Positions 18,415-26,514 of a stretch of DNA of 64,000 bases are shown one piece after another. This stretch comes from Novosphingobium sp. Its GTDB lineage: Bacteria > Pseudomonadota > Alphaproteobacteria > Sphingomonadales > Sphingomonadaceae. The notes below the pieces were generated by a model, which was not told where the DNA came from, ran no database searches, and saw only the letters and a program-made list of their open reading frames with translations. A program made the translations under genes and the position numbers. Where the stretch lies: positions 60,086-124,085 of the forward strand of contig NZ_JAIXPP010000016.1 of NCBI RefSeq assembly GCF_027486195.1, in the 5' to 3' direction. Numbering within the stretch: position 1 is the stretch's first letter; every line of letters begins with the position of its first letter.

Positions 18415-19460
18415 CCCGCCTCTGGATTGTTCGCGCCGGTCGCCATGGTGAGCAGGAAGCCAACGCGATCGCGATGGGCAAAGCCATGATCGACTTCAAT
18501 GAGGTCGGCGATCTGTCACAGTTCGCCGATCGTGCCGCAATCTTGGGCCACCTTGATAAGGTTTTGCCGGCACGGAGCGCCAACACGCTCAAGAATTTTG
18601 CCGCCCAACTCAATCAGTTTGCCCATGTGATTGAGGTGGGTGACCTTGTGGTCCTACCTCGGAAGCTGACCAGTGGCGTGGCCATTGGGGAAGTGACAGG
18701 GCCATACCAGTATGATCCGAATAGCCCCAATTATCACACCCGCGCCGTCAAGTGGCTGAACGAAGCCATTCCACGCGAAGCCTTCAAACAGGACCTGCGC
18801 TTTTCATTCGGTGCGTTCATGACCGTTTGCGAGATCAAGCGGAACACTGCGGTGGAACGGGTCAAGGCTGTGCTCGCGACGGGTAACGATCCGGGCATTC
18901 TCATGGGGCGCCAAGGAACGGCTTCCACACCTGCTGCTGCAACGGACGACGCTGTAGACGCGGCGGAAGCGACGCAGGACATTGAGGACTTGGCGAACCA
19001 GCAGATCATTTCGTTGATCAAATCGGAGTTCGCGGGGCACGCGCTTGCCGATCTGGTCGCGCAAATTCTCAATGCTGAGGGTTACACGACAAAGCTGTCG
19101 CCACCTGGCGCTGACGGAGGGGTCGACATTCTGGCCGCAGGCGGGACTCTGGGGCTCGGTGAAGATCGGATCTGCGTTCAGGTGAAGTCTGGCGATGGCG
19201 CGGCTAACCACGATGTCGTGTTGAGGCTGATCGGCTCCGTCTCGAACTCCCAAGCCCAGACAGGGCTGCTCGTAAGCATTGGCGGTGTCAACGCGGTTGC
19301 CCAGAAGGAGCTCGACAACAACTTCTTCAAGCTGCGCTTGTGGCAGATGGATGAATTGCTGAAGGCCCTGTTTCGCACTTATGCCGACTTGAAGGAGGAA
19401 ACCCGAGCAAAACTGCCGCTCAAGCAGATCTGGGTCCCTACGACCGGCGGCGCGGGATGA
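18411..19460 (+). CDS. Mrr-family (type IV) restriction endonuclease inside the hsd operon
   Basis: 349 aa from the ATG at 18411, which overlaps the hsdS stop (ATGA); an upstream in-frame ATG at 18339 lies inside hsdS. Residues about 200-330 form an Mrr-like PD-(D/E)XK domain: VAQILNAEGYTTKLSPPG, DGGVDILAAG (catalytic D) and ICVQVKSG (Q-x-K). The N-terminal 190 residues ([20 protein letters not shown]) are the domain often fused to such nucleases and may sense modified DNA. Its stop overlaps hsdR. Mrr enzymes cut methylated DNA, so its place inside a methylating type I operon implies complementary specificity. Confidence 0.88.
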   Translation: MTRLWIVRAGRHGEQEANAIAMGKAMIDFNEVGDLSQFADRAAILGHLDKVLPARSANTLKNFAAQLNQFAHVIEVGDLVVLPRKLTSGVAIGEVTGPYQYDPNSPNYHTRAVKWLNEAIPREAFKQDLRFSFGAFMTVCEIKRNTAVERVKAVLATGNDPGILMGRQGTASTPAAATDDAVDAAEATQDIEDLANQQIISLIKSEFAGHALADLVAQILNAEGYTTKLSPPGADGGVDILAAGGTLGLGEDRICVQVKSGDGAANHDVVLRLIGSVSNSQAQTGLLVSIGGVNAVAQKELDNNFFKLRLWQMDELLKALFRTYADLKEETRAKLPLKQIWVPTTGGAG

Positions 19461-22400
19461 GCATCCACAAGGAAATCACCTTCGAGGACGAGATCTGCGC
19501 TGATCTCAAGGCTGCGGACTGGCTCTACGAGGAAGGCTCGGCCGCCTGCTACGACCGTGCACGCGCTCTCTATCCCGAGGACTTGCAGACCTGGCTGGAG
19601 GTAAGTCAGCCGGCTGTCTGGGAGGCGCTCACCAAGTCTCATGGGCATGCCGCGATCGATGTGCTGTGCGACCGGGTGCGCAAGTCACTCGATGATCGCG
19701 GCACGCTCGATGTGCTGCGCTATGGCATTGAGATGATCGGGGTGAAGGGCCTCGTCAGCCTCGCCCAGTTCGCGCCGGCGTCGGGGATGAACAGCGCCAT
19801 CGTCGCGCGGTATCAGGCCAACCGCCTGCGCGTGGTGCGCCAGCTGCGCTACTCGAAGGCCAATGAGAATTGCATCGACCTCGGTCTGTTTCTCAACGGC
19901 ATCCCCGTCGCCACGGCTGAACTGAAGACCAACTTCACCCAGTCCATCGCCGACGCGATCGACCAATACAAGTTCGACCGCAACCCGCGCGGCGAACCGC
20001 TGCTGACGTTTGCGACCGGCGCACTCGTCCATTTCGCTGTCAGCAACCGCGATGTGATGATGACGACCCGGCTGGAAGGCGGTGCGACCCGGTTCCTGCC
20101 CTTCAACCGCGGCAACCACGGCGGCGCCGGCAACCCCACTGATGGCCCCGGTCACCCCACGGCCTACCTGTGGCAGGAAGTCTGGCAGCGCGACAGCTGG
20201 CTGGAGATAATCGGCCGCTACATGATCGCCAAGCGCGACAAGAAGAAGCAGATCGGCGGGATCATCTTCCCGCGCTATCACCAGCTCGACGCCACCAGGA
20301 AGCTGCGCGCGCAGGTGAAGGCCGAAGGGGCCGGTGGACGTTTCCTGATCCAGCACAGCGCCGGTTCGGGCAAGACCAACTCGATCGCCTGGTCCGCGCA
20401 TTTCCTCGCCGACCTGCACGACGATACCGACGCCAAGATCTTCTCCAGTGTGATCGTGGTGTCAGACCGCAATGTGATCGACGCGCAGCTTCAGGAAGCG
20501 CTGTTCGAGTTCGAACGGACCAAGGGCGTTGTCGCCACGATCACGAGCGATAGCGGCAGCAAGAGCGCTGCGCTGGCCGATGCGCTGGATGCGGGAAAGA
20601 AGATCATCGTCTGCACGATGCAGACCTTCCCGTTCGCGCTGGAAGCGGTGCGCGAGCGCGCTGCGACACAGGGCAAGCGCTTCGCTGTCATCGCTGACGA
20701 AGCGCACAGCAGCCAAGCGGGCGAAACAGCGTCGAAGCTCAAGGCCGTCCTTTCGCCGGAGGAGCTCGCAGAGCTTGGCGACGGCGGGGAGATTTCAGCC
20801 GAGGACATTCTGGCGGCGCAGATGGCAGCCCGTGCGGCCAAGGACGGCGTGACCTACGTGGCTTTCACCGCGACGCCGAAGACCAAGACGATGGAACTCT
20901 TCGGCCGGCGTCCGAACCCGGATGCAGCAGCGAGCGAGACCAACAAGCCCGCGCCATTCCATGTCTACTCGATGCGGCAAGCGATCGAGGAAGGTTTCAT
21001 CCTCGACGTGCTGAAGAACTACACACCCTACCGGCTGGCCTTCAAACTGGCCAATGGCGGCGAGGAGTGGGACGAGCAGGAAGTCGAGAAGAGCGCGGCC
21101 ATGAAGGGCATCATGCGCTGGGTCCGACTGCATCCCTACAATATCGCCCAGAAGGTCCACATCGTGGTCGAGCACTTTCGCGAGAACGTGGCGCCGCTGC
21201 TGAACGGTAAGGCGAAGGCCATGGTCGTGCTCGGCAGCCGAGTCGAGGCCGTGCGCTGGCAGCTGGCGATCGATAGCTACATCAAGTCGCAGGGCTACAA
21301 GATGAGCACGTTGGTCGCCTTCTCGGGCGACATTGCCGACCCTGATGGCACTGGCGAGCCACTCACTGAAACAAGTGCGAAGCTCAACCCGACACTCAAG
21401 GGCCGGGACATCCGGGAAGCCTTCACCGACGAGGATTGCAAGATCCTGCTGGTGGCGAACAAGTTCCAGACGGGCTTCGACCAGCCGCTGCTTTGCGGGA
21501 TGTATGTTGATCGCCGGCTCGCGGGCATCCAGGCCGTGCAGACTTTGTCACGCCTCAACAGGTCACATCCGGGCAAGGACACGACCTACGTCCTCGACTT
21601 CGTCAACAGCTCGGAAGAGGTGCTTCAGGCGTTCCGGCAGTATTATGAGACTGCGGAGATCGAGGCATCGACTGACCCCAACATGATCTTCGACCTGCGG
21701 GCCAAGCTCGATGCCTCTGGCCACTACGACACCTACGAGGTCGAGCGGCTGGTCGCGGTGGAGATGGACCCTCATGCGACGCAGGGTCAGCTGATAGCAG
21801 CGCTTGAACCGGTGGCTCAGCGCCTGCTGGTTCAGTTCAAGGAGGCCACCAATCGGCTCAAGGCCGCGCAGGCCAACAACGACAATGGCACGGCGGACAG
21901 TGCGCGCGATGAGGTCGATGCCTTGTTTCTCTTCAAGAACGATATGGGCGCCTACGTCCGCCTATATACGTTCCTGTCGCAGATATTCGACTACGGCAGC
22001 ACCGACGTCGAGAAGCGCTTCATGTTCTACAAGCGCCTCATCCCGCTCCTCCAGTTCGGACGTGAGCGTGAAGGCGTCGACCTATCAGACGTGAAACTCA
22101 CGCATCACAGCCTCAAGAACCAGGGCAAACGCGATCTCACGATCGCAGGGGGCGACAAGCCGATGCTTGGTCCCATCACAGGTGCCGGGTCAGGCAGCGT
22201 TCAAGAGAAGGAAAAGGCCCTGCTTGCCGAGATCATCGCGAGGGTGAACGATCTTTTCGAGGGTGAACTGACGGATGACGACCAGCTCATCTATGTGAAC
22301 AACGTTCTCAAGGGGAAGCTGCTTGAATCCCCGGCACTGCGGATGCAGGCGCAGAACAACTCAAAGGCCCAATTTGCCGCGTCTCCGACGCTGGCAAACG

Positions 22401-22546
22401 AGATTCTCAACGCTGTGATGGACGCGCTTACAGCGCATGAGGCCATGAGTTCGCAGGCTCTGAACAGCCAGAAGGTCAGGGATGGGCTGAAAGACATCCT
22501 ACTGGGACCTGGGCAGCCTTACGAGGCTTTGCGCGAAACCAGCTGA
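19457..22546 (+). CDS. hsdR: Type I restriction endonuclease/translocase subunit
   Basis: A 1029-aa HsdR. The N-terminal PD-(D/E)XK nuclease shows CIDLGLFLNGIPVATAELKT near residue 145. The SF2 translocase has Walker A HSAGSGKTNSIAW (about 300), DEAH box IADEAHSSQ, motif III AFTATPKTKTMELFG, and helicase C motifs LLVANKFQTGFDQP and TLSRLNRSHPGK. A helical C-terminal domain follows for assembly with HsdM. It cleaves unmethylated DNA after ATP-driven translocation. It is the last gene of the operon, followed four bases later by a 9-bp hairpin. Confidence 0.95.
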   Translation: MSIHKEITFEDEICADLKAADWLYEEGSAACYDRARALYPEDLQTWLEVSQPAVWEALTKSHGHAAIDVLCDRVRKSLDDRGTLDVLRYGIEMIGVKGLVSLAQFAPASGMNSAIVARYQANRLRVVRQLRYSKANENCIDLGLFLNGIPVATAELKTNFTQSIADAIDQYKFDRNPRGEPLLTFATGALVHFAVSNRDVMMTTRLEGGATRFLPFNRGNHGGAGNPTDGPGHPTAYLWQEVWQRDSWLEIIGRYMIAKRDKKKQIGGIIFPRYHQLDATRKLRAQVKAEGAGGRFLIQHSAGSGKTNSIAWSAHFLADLHDDTDAKIFSSVIVVSDRNVIDAQLQEALFEFERTKGVVATITSDSGSKSAALADALDAGKKIIVCTMQTFPFALEAVRERAATQGKRFAVIADEAHSSQAGETASKLKAVLSPEELAELGDGGEISAEDILAAQMAARAAKDGVTYVAFTATPKTKTMELFGRRPNPDAAASETNKPAPFHVYSMRQAIEEGFILDVLKNYTPYRLAFKLANGGEEWDEQEVEKSAAMKGIMRWVRLHPYNIAQKVHIVVEHFRENVAPLLNGKAKAMVVLGSRVEAVRWQLAIDSYIKSQGYKMSTLVAFSGDIADPDGTGEPLTETSAKLNPTLKGRDIREAFTDEDCKILLVANKFQTGFDQPLLCGMYVDRRLAGIQAVQTLSRLNRSHPGKDTTYVLDFVNSSEEVLQAFRQYYETAEIEASTDPNMIFDLRAKLDASGHYDTYEVERLVAVEMDPHATQGQLIAALEPVAQRLLVQFKEATNRLKAAQANNDNGTADSARDEVDALFLFKNDMGAYVRLYTFLSQIFDYGSTDVEKRFMFYKRLIPLLQFGREREGVDLSDVKLTHHSLKNQGKRDLTIAGGDKPMLGPITGAGSGSVQEKEKALLAEIIARVNDLFEGELTDDDQLIYVNNVLKGKLLESPALRMQAQNNSKAQFAASPTLANEILNAVMDALTAHEAMSSQALNSQKVRDGLKDILLGPGQPYEALRETS

Positions 22547-22549
22547 CAG

Positions 22550-22580
22550 CGTTCGATGTGACCCTAGCCTGCATCGAACG
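22550..22580 (+). terminator. Hairpin downstream of hsdR
   Basis: A perfect 9-bp inverted repeat, CGTTCGATG/CATCGAACG, with a 13-base loop just after the hsdR stop. There is no T-tract, so intrinsic termination would be weak; it may instead mark the mRNA 3' end. Confidence 0.4.
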
Positions 22581-22699
22581 GCGATACCGCCGTGCCACGG
22601 TATCACGCATGCACATCAAGTCCCGCTCGAAGCTGGCAGCCAGCATCTTGCACATCCCGCGACTCGTGCAGTTCAGCTGGTTTGATGCCCAACCCACTT

Positions 22700-22717
22700 C
22701 GGGACTATTTCGGGACT
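22700..22717. repeat. CGGGACT pair with 11-bp period, outside the prophage
   Basis: Two CGGGACT words, 11 bp apart, start exactly 112 bp left of the attL core. The same pair lies exactly 112 bp left of the attR core (62526) and another lies 68 bp right of the attL core (22921). The spacing of one helical turn and the fixed distances fit integrase arm-type binding sites. Confidence 0.6.
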
Positions 22718-22811
22718 CTCTACACAATCAGGGCGCTTTTGCTGCCTCTCCCTGCCATGTCACCGGCATTGACGAACCACCCAAAACCCAGCATGAGCGC
22801 CACTTCCGGCA

Positions 22812-22853
22812 TGCCGGGCGGTTAGCTCAGTTGGTAGAGCATCTCGTTTACAC
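22812..22853 (+). other. attL: attL core: 42-bp duplicate of the tRNA-Val 5' half
   Basis: Identical to 62638-62679, running from four bases before the tRNA to the end of the anticodon loop (tttacac). Similarity continues a little to the left (ttccggc, one mismatch) and ends at once on the right, where prophage DNA begins. The adjoining integrase gene confirms its role. The tRNA fragment here lacks its 3' half and cannot be functional. Confidence 0.92.
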
Positions 22854-22888
22854 GGGGATGCCAGGGCAGGCCCAAAGCGTTGAGGGCC

Positions 22889-23980
22889 TTAGGCTTTCCG
22901 CTTCTCCGATATCACTTGGTCGGGACTATGCCGGGACTGTTCGCTCGCATCGAGGGCGTTGCGTACGTCTTCGTCAAGGACGTGGGCGTAGCGCAGGGTG
23001 GTTTCGATGCGCTTGTGCTTCAGGGCTTCCTTTGCCGCTGCCAGAGATCCTGTCGCGCGCACGATGCGGGTGCCGCGCGTATGGCGCAGATCGTGGATCC
23101 GGAAATCACTGATGCCAGCCTCGTCCTTGGCGTGGGCGAAGGGGCGGCGGAGTGCGGTGGGGGTGAGCGGATAGCGTTCGCCGGCGAGGCGTGCAGGGTG
23201 CTTGCGGCCGCGCTTGTCGACGAAGGCGGGCTTGGTGCGCTGGGCGACATAGGTGAACACGAACGGCCCCGCTTGGGGCTGCCGCGCAATGATCTCGATC
23301 AGGGTGGTAGTGAGCGGGCGCATGACGGTATCGCCGCCCTTGATCCGGGTCGCTGCCTGCCTGGTGGGGAACTTCACATCGGACCAGCGCAGGCCGAGCA
23401 CCTCGGCGCGGCGCCAGCCTGACTTGAGCAGGAAATCGACGGCATCGGCGAGGTCTTCGCGCAGCTCGGCGAAGAGACCCTCCTCCTCTTTCAGATCGAG
23501 CTCGCGCGGTGGCTTCTTCGGCACCTTGAGCATGAGGGTGCCCCAAGTGGGCATCTCACCCACTTCGAACCGGGCATCTTTTGCCCGGCGCCAGAGCGAG
23601 CGGGCGTTCTCGATCTCGCGGTTGACCGAGGCGTTCGATCGTTCATCGCGGCGCCGCGCGAAGTAGATCTGCAGATCGCGCTGGGTGATCTCGGAGAGCA
23701 GGCGCTTGGGGCCGAGGCCATCGACCAGAGCATCGAGCATGTAGCGGATGGTGGGCCAGCTCGGCAGCGTCTCGGCATGGTCCTGATAGAGGCTGGCAGC
23801 CTCGTCCAGCGTGATCTCCGGGCGCGCCTGCACGGGAAGGGCGGCTTGCTGCCGCTCGCGCCGCTCGAAAGCCTCTGCAGCGCGGCGAGACGTGCACCCG
23901 GTGGAGCCGTGGTAGCGCTTTCCCCGAAACTGGAAGTCGAAATGGAAGTGGGGCTTGCCCTTGGGCTTGTAGACGCTCAC
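22889..23980 (-). CDS. int: Tyrosine-family site-specific integrase
   Basis: A 363-aa phage integrase. The N-terminal part is arm- and core-binding. The catalytic domain shows the R-K-H-R-H-Y series: SGWRRAEVLGLRW (Arg I), KGGDT (Lys), HDLRHTRGTRIV (HxxR), ALKHKRIETTLRYAHV (His, and Tyr nucleophile). It recombines attP with the tRNA-Val attB. Its stop lies 36 bp from the attL core. It is the last gene of the minus-strand early operon, so part of its expression may come from the lytic promoter 12 kb upstream. The 3' end of the gene contains a CGGGACT repeat pair. Confidence 0.95.
   Translation of the reverse strand: MSVYKPKGKPHFHFDFQFRGKRYHGSTGCTSRRAAEAFERRERQQAALPVQARPEITLDEAASLYQDHAETLPSWPTIRYMLDALVDGLGPKRLLSEITQRDLQIYFARRRDERSNASVNREIENARSLWRRAKDARFEVGEMPTWGTLMLKVPKKPPRELDLKEEEGLFAELREDLADAVDFLLKSGWRRAEVLGLRWSDVKFPTRQAATRIKGGDTVMRPLTTTLIEIIARQPQAGPFVFTYVAQRTKPAFVDKRGRKHPARLAGERYPLTPTALRRPFAHAKDEAGISDFRIHDLRHTRGTRIVRATGSLAAAKEALKHKRIETTLRYAHVLDEDVRNALDASEQSRHSPDQVISEKRKA
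22921..22938. repeat. CGGGACT pair within int, 68 bp from the attL core
   Basis: Two CGGGACT words 11 bp apart; with the flanking ttggt this copy differs at one base from the pair at 62526-62543. It is a candidate integrase arm site that overlaps the last codons of int. Confidence 0.6.
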
Positions 23981-23993
23981 GGCCTCGCGCCCT

Positions 23994-24269
23994 TCAGGCG
24001 GAGCGGCGCCGCGCCGTGAAGGGCACGATCGTGGCCGACTGGCGGCGCGATCTGGACGATTTGGGCGCTGGGCGTGATGGCGGGCACGGCGTCTGCACCT
24101 TGCGGAGGGCTTCGATGTACGATTCGAGATCCGCGACAGTGTAGCGCACCGTTCGCCCGATCAAGACATAGTGCAGCAGCCCCTCCTGCCGCGCCTTGCG
24201 CAAAGTGCGCGGGCAGAGCTGCAGCAGCGCGGCGGCTTCGGGTTCGGTGAGGAGGAGAGGACGGCTCAT
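23994..24269 (-). CDS. AlpA/excisionase-like helix-turn-helix protein
   Basis: 91 aa. The motif LLLTEPEAAALLQLCPRTLR, then EGLLHYVLIGRTVRYTVADLESYI, is the MerR-like winged helix of AlpA/excisionase proteins. The basic C-terminal tail is rich in Pro/Ser/Arg. Lying directly before int, it is the natural candidate for the recombination directionality factor, though a transcriptional role is possible. Its ATG overlaps the stop of the preceding gene (ATGA). Confidence 0.75.
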   Translation of the reverse strand: MSRPLLLTEPEAAALLQLCPRTLRKARQEGLLHYVLIGRTVRYTVADLESYIEALRKVQTPCPPSRPAPKSSRSRRQSATIVPFTARRRSA

Positions 24270-24442
24270 CCCGCGTCCTGCAGCCGCCGCACGGCGTAGC
24301 GGTTGACGATGTGGTTCACGCCGTCTGCGAACTCGATCTGGATGCTGTTCATCCTGCCCCGCGCGATTACGCGGCAGGGCTGGCCGAAGCGTTCGGGCAG
24401 AGTGGCGCGGATCCGCCAGTAATGGGTCATCGGCGCTATCAT
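24266..24442 (-). CDS. Small phage protein of unknown function (58 aa)
   Basis: Begins MIAPMTHYWRIRATLPERF and contains QIEFADGVNHIVNRYAVRRL, a basic SH3-like strand pattern seen in many small phage proteins. I chose the ATG at 24442 because it overlaps the upstream methylase stop. No family assigned. Confidence 0.6.
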   Translation of the reverse strand: MIAPMTHYWRIRATLPERFGQPCRVIARGRMNSIQIEFADGVNHIVNRYAVRRLQDAG

Positions 24443-25182
24443 GCCGCGCACCGCTCCTCCCACGCCGCGGTGATCCGGCGGACGGCCGTCTCGAAGTGGG
24501 CGGGGTTGTGTTCGATGCCGGTGAAGACCTTGCCGGCGCGGATCGCGGCGACGCCGGTGGAGCCGGTGCCCATAAAAGGATCGCAGACGGTGTCGCCAGC
24601 CACGTTGCGTAGGATCTTGTTCATCAGGGCATCGGGCTTCACCGTCGGGTGATCGAAGGCGGATGTGCGCATGGTTCCGGTGTGCGTCCAGCGGTGCTTG
24701 TCATGGTGCTCGCCCTGCGGGTGATAGCCCCGGTTCCAGGCGTGGATGTAGGGCTCCATGTCCGCCAGATAGTTCTTGTTGGCCATCGGCGAGGGGTTCG
24801 GCTTGGTCCAAACGCAGAGCGTGGCGCGGTAGAAGCGCGGGCGCAGGTGGGCGAACATGTCGGCTACGATCAGGGCATCGATATCGCCCCGGTCATCCTC
24901 GGCGATCTCAGGAATCAGATCGCCGAGTTGATCCTGGTGGCAGAACACCACCACCGCGCCGCTATAGGCCGGGTTGATGATAGAGCGATCGAAGCCGCGA
25001 TCGAGCCTTTCCTCCACGATGCGATTGGCCCCCTCGCGCGTCTTGCGGAAGGCGCCGCCACCGGAATTGTTGAAGGCATAGGGCGGGTCCATCACATCGG
25101 CATCCTGCCACCCCAGCGTGGGCCGGATGCGGTAGGCATCGCCGAGGAACAGGCGGTGCGGGCCGATCTCGACGGGCGTCAT
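24439..25182 (-). CDS. Phage DNA methyltransferase, beta-class (N4/N6)
   Basis: 247 aa. Catalytic motif IV DPPYAFNNSG is near residue 31, with AdoMet motif I VCDPFMGTGSTGVAAIRAG close to the C-terminus (about 205), which is the beta-class order. There is no fused nuclease. Expected activity is adenine-N6 or cytosine-N4 methylation of phage or host DNA. The ATG at 25182 overlaps the stop of the Dam-like gene (ATGA), so the 22-residue in-frame extension is not used. Confidence 0.85.
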   Translation of the reverse strand: MTPVEIGPHRLFLGDAYRIRPTLGWQDADVMDPPYAFNNSGGGAFRKTREGANRIVEERLDRGFDRSIINPAYSGAVVVFCHQDQLGDLIPEIAEDDRGDIDALIVADMFAHLRPRFYRATLCVWTKPNPSPMANKNYLADMEPYIHAWNRGYHPQGEHHDKHRWTHTGTMRTSAFDHPTVKPDALMNKILRNVAGDTVCDPFMGTGSTGVAAIRAGKVFTGIEHNPAHFETAVRRITAAWEERCAA

Positions 25183-26051
25183 GCTGCGCTCTCGAACAAG
25201 GGGCCATTGCTGCGGCGGGCGATGATGGCCGGGTTTAGCCAGAGGCACTCGGTGCGCTCCAGCGCGCCATCGGCGTAGGCCTTGCGGTCGATTCGCCGCC
25301 AGCCCGGCAGCATGTCGTCGTACATCTCCGAGGGATAGCCGCAGAGCACCACCATGCCGCGCAGCTCCACCAGCGCCTCGAGCAATTCGATGTGCTGCTC
25401 ATCGGTCAGTTCGTGGCGGTAGACGCCGCCGTTGTCCGGCCGGCGGTTGGCTCGAGCTCTTGTTTCGATCAGATATGGCGGATCTACGAAGTGCAGCGCG
25501 TCATCGGCATCATGTCGCTGCATGACTTGGATGGCCGGTCGGTTCTCAATCACCACGCCCTGCAGCCGCTCGATGATCTGGACCAGCGCTGGCGGATAAT
25601 TGCGCCAATCATGCGCGGGCGTGGTGCCGGAACGGTTCGAGGCCGCGCGAAAGCCGGTGCGGTAAAGCCCGCTGGCGCCGTCGCTGCCGTGGCCCATGAA
25701 CGACCGCACGAGGAGCCGCCGCGCTCGCTCCAGCGCGCCCCGCGCGGGCGTGTAGGCGGCGTTGAACTCGTCCCGTGCGAAGGGGGTGAGGCTGATCGCT
25801 TCGACTAGGCGAGCCGCGCGCGCCGGTTCTCGCAGCACCCGAAACAGGTTCACCAGCTCGCCATCGAGATCATTCCAGATTTCGGCATAGCTGCGCTCCT
25901 TCCGGAACCCGACCGACCACGCCCCGCCGAACGGTTCGACGTAGACGCGGTGCGGGGGGAAGTGCTGCAATATCCATCGCGCCTGCAGCCACTTGCCGCC
26001 GTGCCAGCGAAGGATAGGGCGAGAGGGGGCCGTGATCGCGACAGCATTCAT
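25179..26051 (-). CDS. Dam-type DNA adenine methyltransferase (D12 class)
   Basis: 290 aa, alpha class. N-terminal LRWHGGKWLQARWILQHFP and AdoMet motif VEPFGGAWSVGF (about residue 38) precede the catalytic HFVDPPYLIE (about 190). D12 methylases modify adenine in short palindromes such as GATC. It is one of three methylases encoded in tandem in the early operon. The host flank carries type I and Mrr enzymes, so self-protection is a plausible purpose. Confidence 0.88.
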   Translation of the reverse strand: MNAVAITAPSRPILRWHGGKWLQARWILQHFPPHRVYVEPFGGAWSVGFRKERSYAEIWNDLDGELVNLFRVLREPARAARLVEAISLTPFARDEFNAAYTPARGALERARRLLVRSFMGHGSDGASGLYRTGFRAASNRSGTTPAHDWRNYPPALVQIIERLQGVVIENRPAIQVMQRHDADDALHFVDPPYLIETRARANRRPDNGGVYRHELTDEQHIELLEALVELRGMVVLCGYPSEMYDDMLPGWRRIDRKAYADGALERTECLWLNPAIIARRSNGPLFESAA

Positions 26052-26212
26052 CGCGCCTTCCTCCCATGCTGCGCGCCGCCCTTGAGCGCGAGGCCTAAGG
26101 CGGTGAGGCGAATGGCGGAGCGGCCGCGCGTCTGCACGAACTCGGCGCGGCCTTCTTCGACCAGGCGCTGCATGGCGCGCTGGAGGATGGCTCGGGGGAT
26201 GAGGGCGCTCAC
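26048..26212 (-). CDS. Small winged-helix-like protein (54 aa)
   Basis: The GTG at 26212 overlaps the upstream stop (GTGA). The product contains LQRAMQRLVEEGRAEFVQTR then AIRLTALG, the wing and recognition portion of a small DNA-binding fold. Its ATGA junction to the Dam gene supports it. Function unknown. Confidence 0.55.
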   Translation of the reverse strand: MSALIPRAILQRAMQRLVEEGRAEFVQTRGRSAIRLTALGLALKGGAQHGRKAR

Positions 26213-26514
26213 AGCAGTTCCTCTGCCTTCGCTTTTGTCTGGCCGTAGCCCATGCTGGAAAGCGACTTCGCCACGAGGTTCCACACGTGCTCGCGCAGTC
26301 TAGGGTGCCGCAGGACGCGCCCTTCGCGCTGAGTGCCGGTGGTTCTCATTGCCTGCATGGAGCGATCGAGGCTTTCCTCCGATCGGCCCCGCAAGGTCCG
26401 GCAGCGATAGTCGCCAAGGTTTGCGGTTCCGCCTATGTTGTCGATGACCATGCGGGCAAGTTCGGTCTTCTGGCCGGTGAGGGCGGACCAGAGTTCGACG
26501 CGGATAATGATCAT
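26209..26514 (-). CDS. Conserved-looking phage protein of unknown function (101 aa)
   Basis: Begins MIIIRVELWSALTGQKTELA and contains NIGGTANLGDYRCRTLRGRS, a pattern I associate with small proteins of alphaproteobacterial prophages. It overlaps its neighbours at both ends (ATGA, GTGA). The fold appears alpha/beta with a basic C-terminus. No function known to me. Confidence 0.6.
   Translation of the reverse strand: MIIIRVELWSALTGQKTELARMVIDNIGGTANLGDYRCRTLRGRSEESLDRSMQAMRTTGTQREGRVLRHPRLREHVWNLVAKSLSSMGYGQTKAKAEELL

Larger units (their letters stand above)
22547..22888. other. Non-coding junction between hsd operon and prophage
   Basis: It holds the hsdR hairpin, a CGGGACT repeat pair (22700-22717), a TTGACG promoter-like box (22769), the attL core, and 35 bases up to the integrase stop. 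Long plus-strand ORFs here are tRNA-fragment artefacts. Confidence 0.7.

Noticed and set aside
22816..22853. Second tRNA-Val
   Set aside because: Only the 5' half up to the anticodon loop is present; the 3' half is missing, so it is an attachment site.
22558..23112. Plus-strand 184-aa ORF containing LAQLVEHLVY
   Set aside because: It reads through the tRNA fragment at attL and then antisense to the integrase; no start signal and no family.
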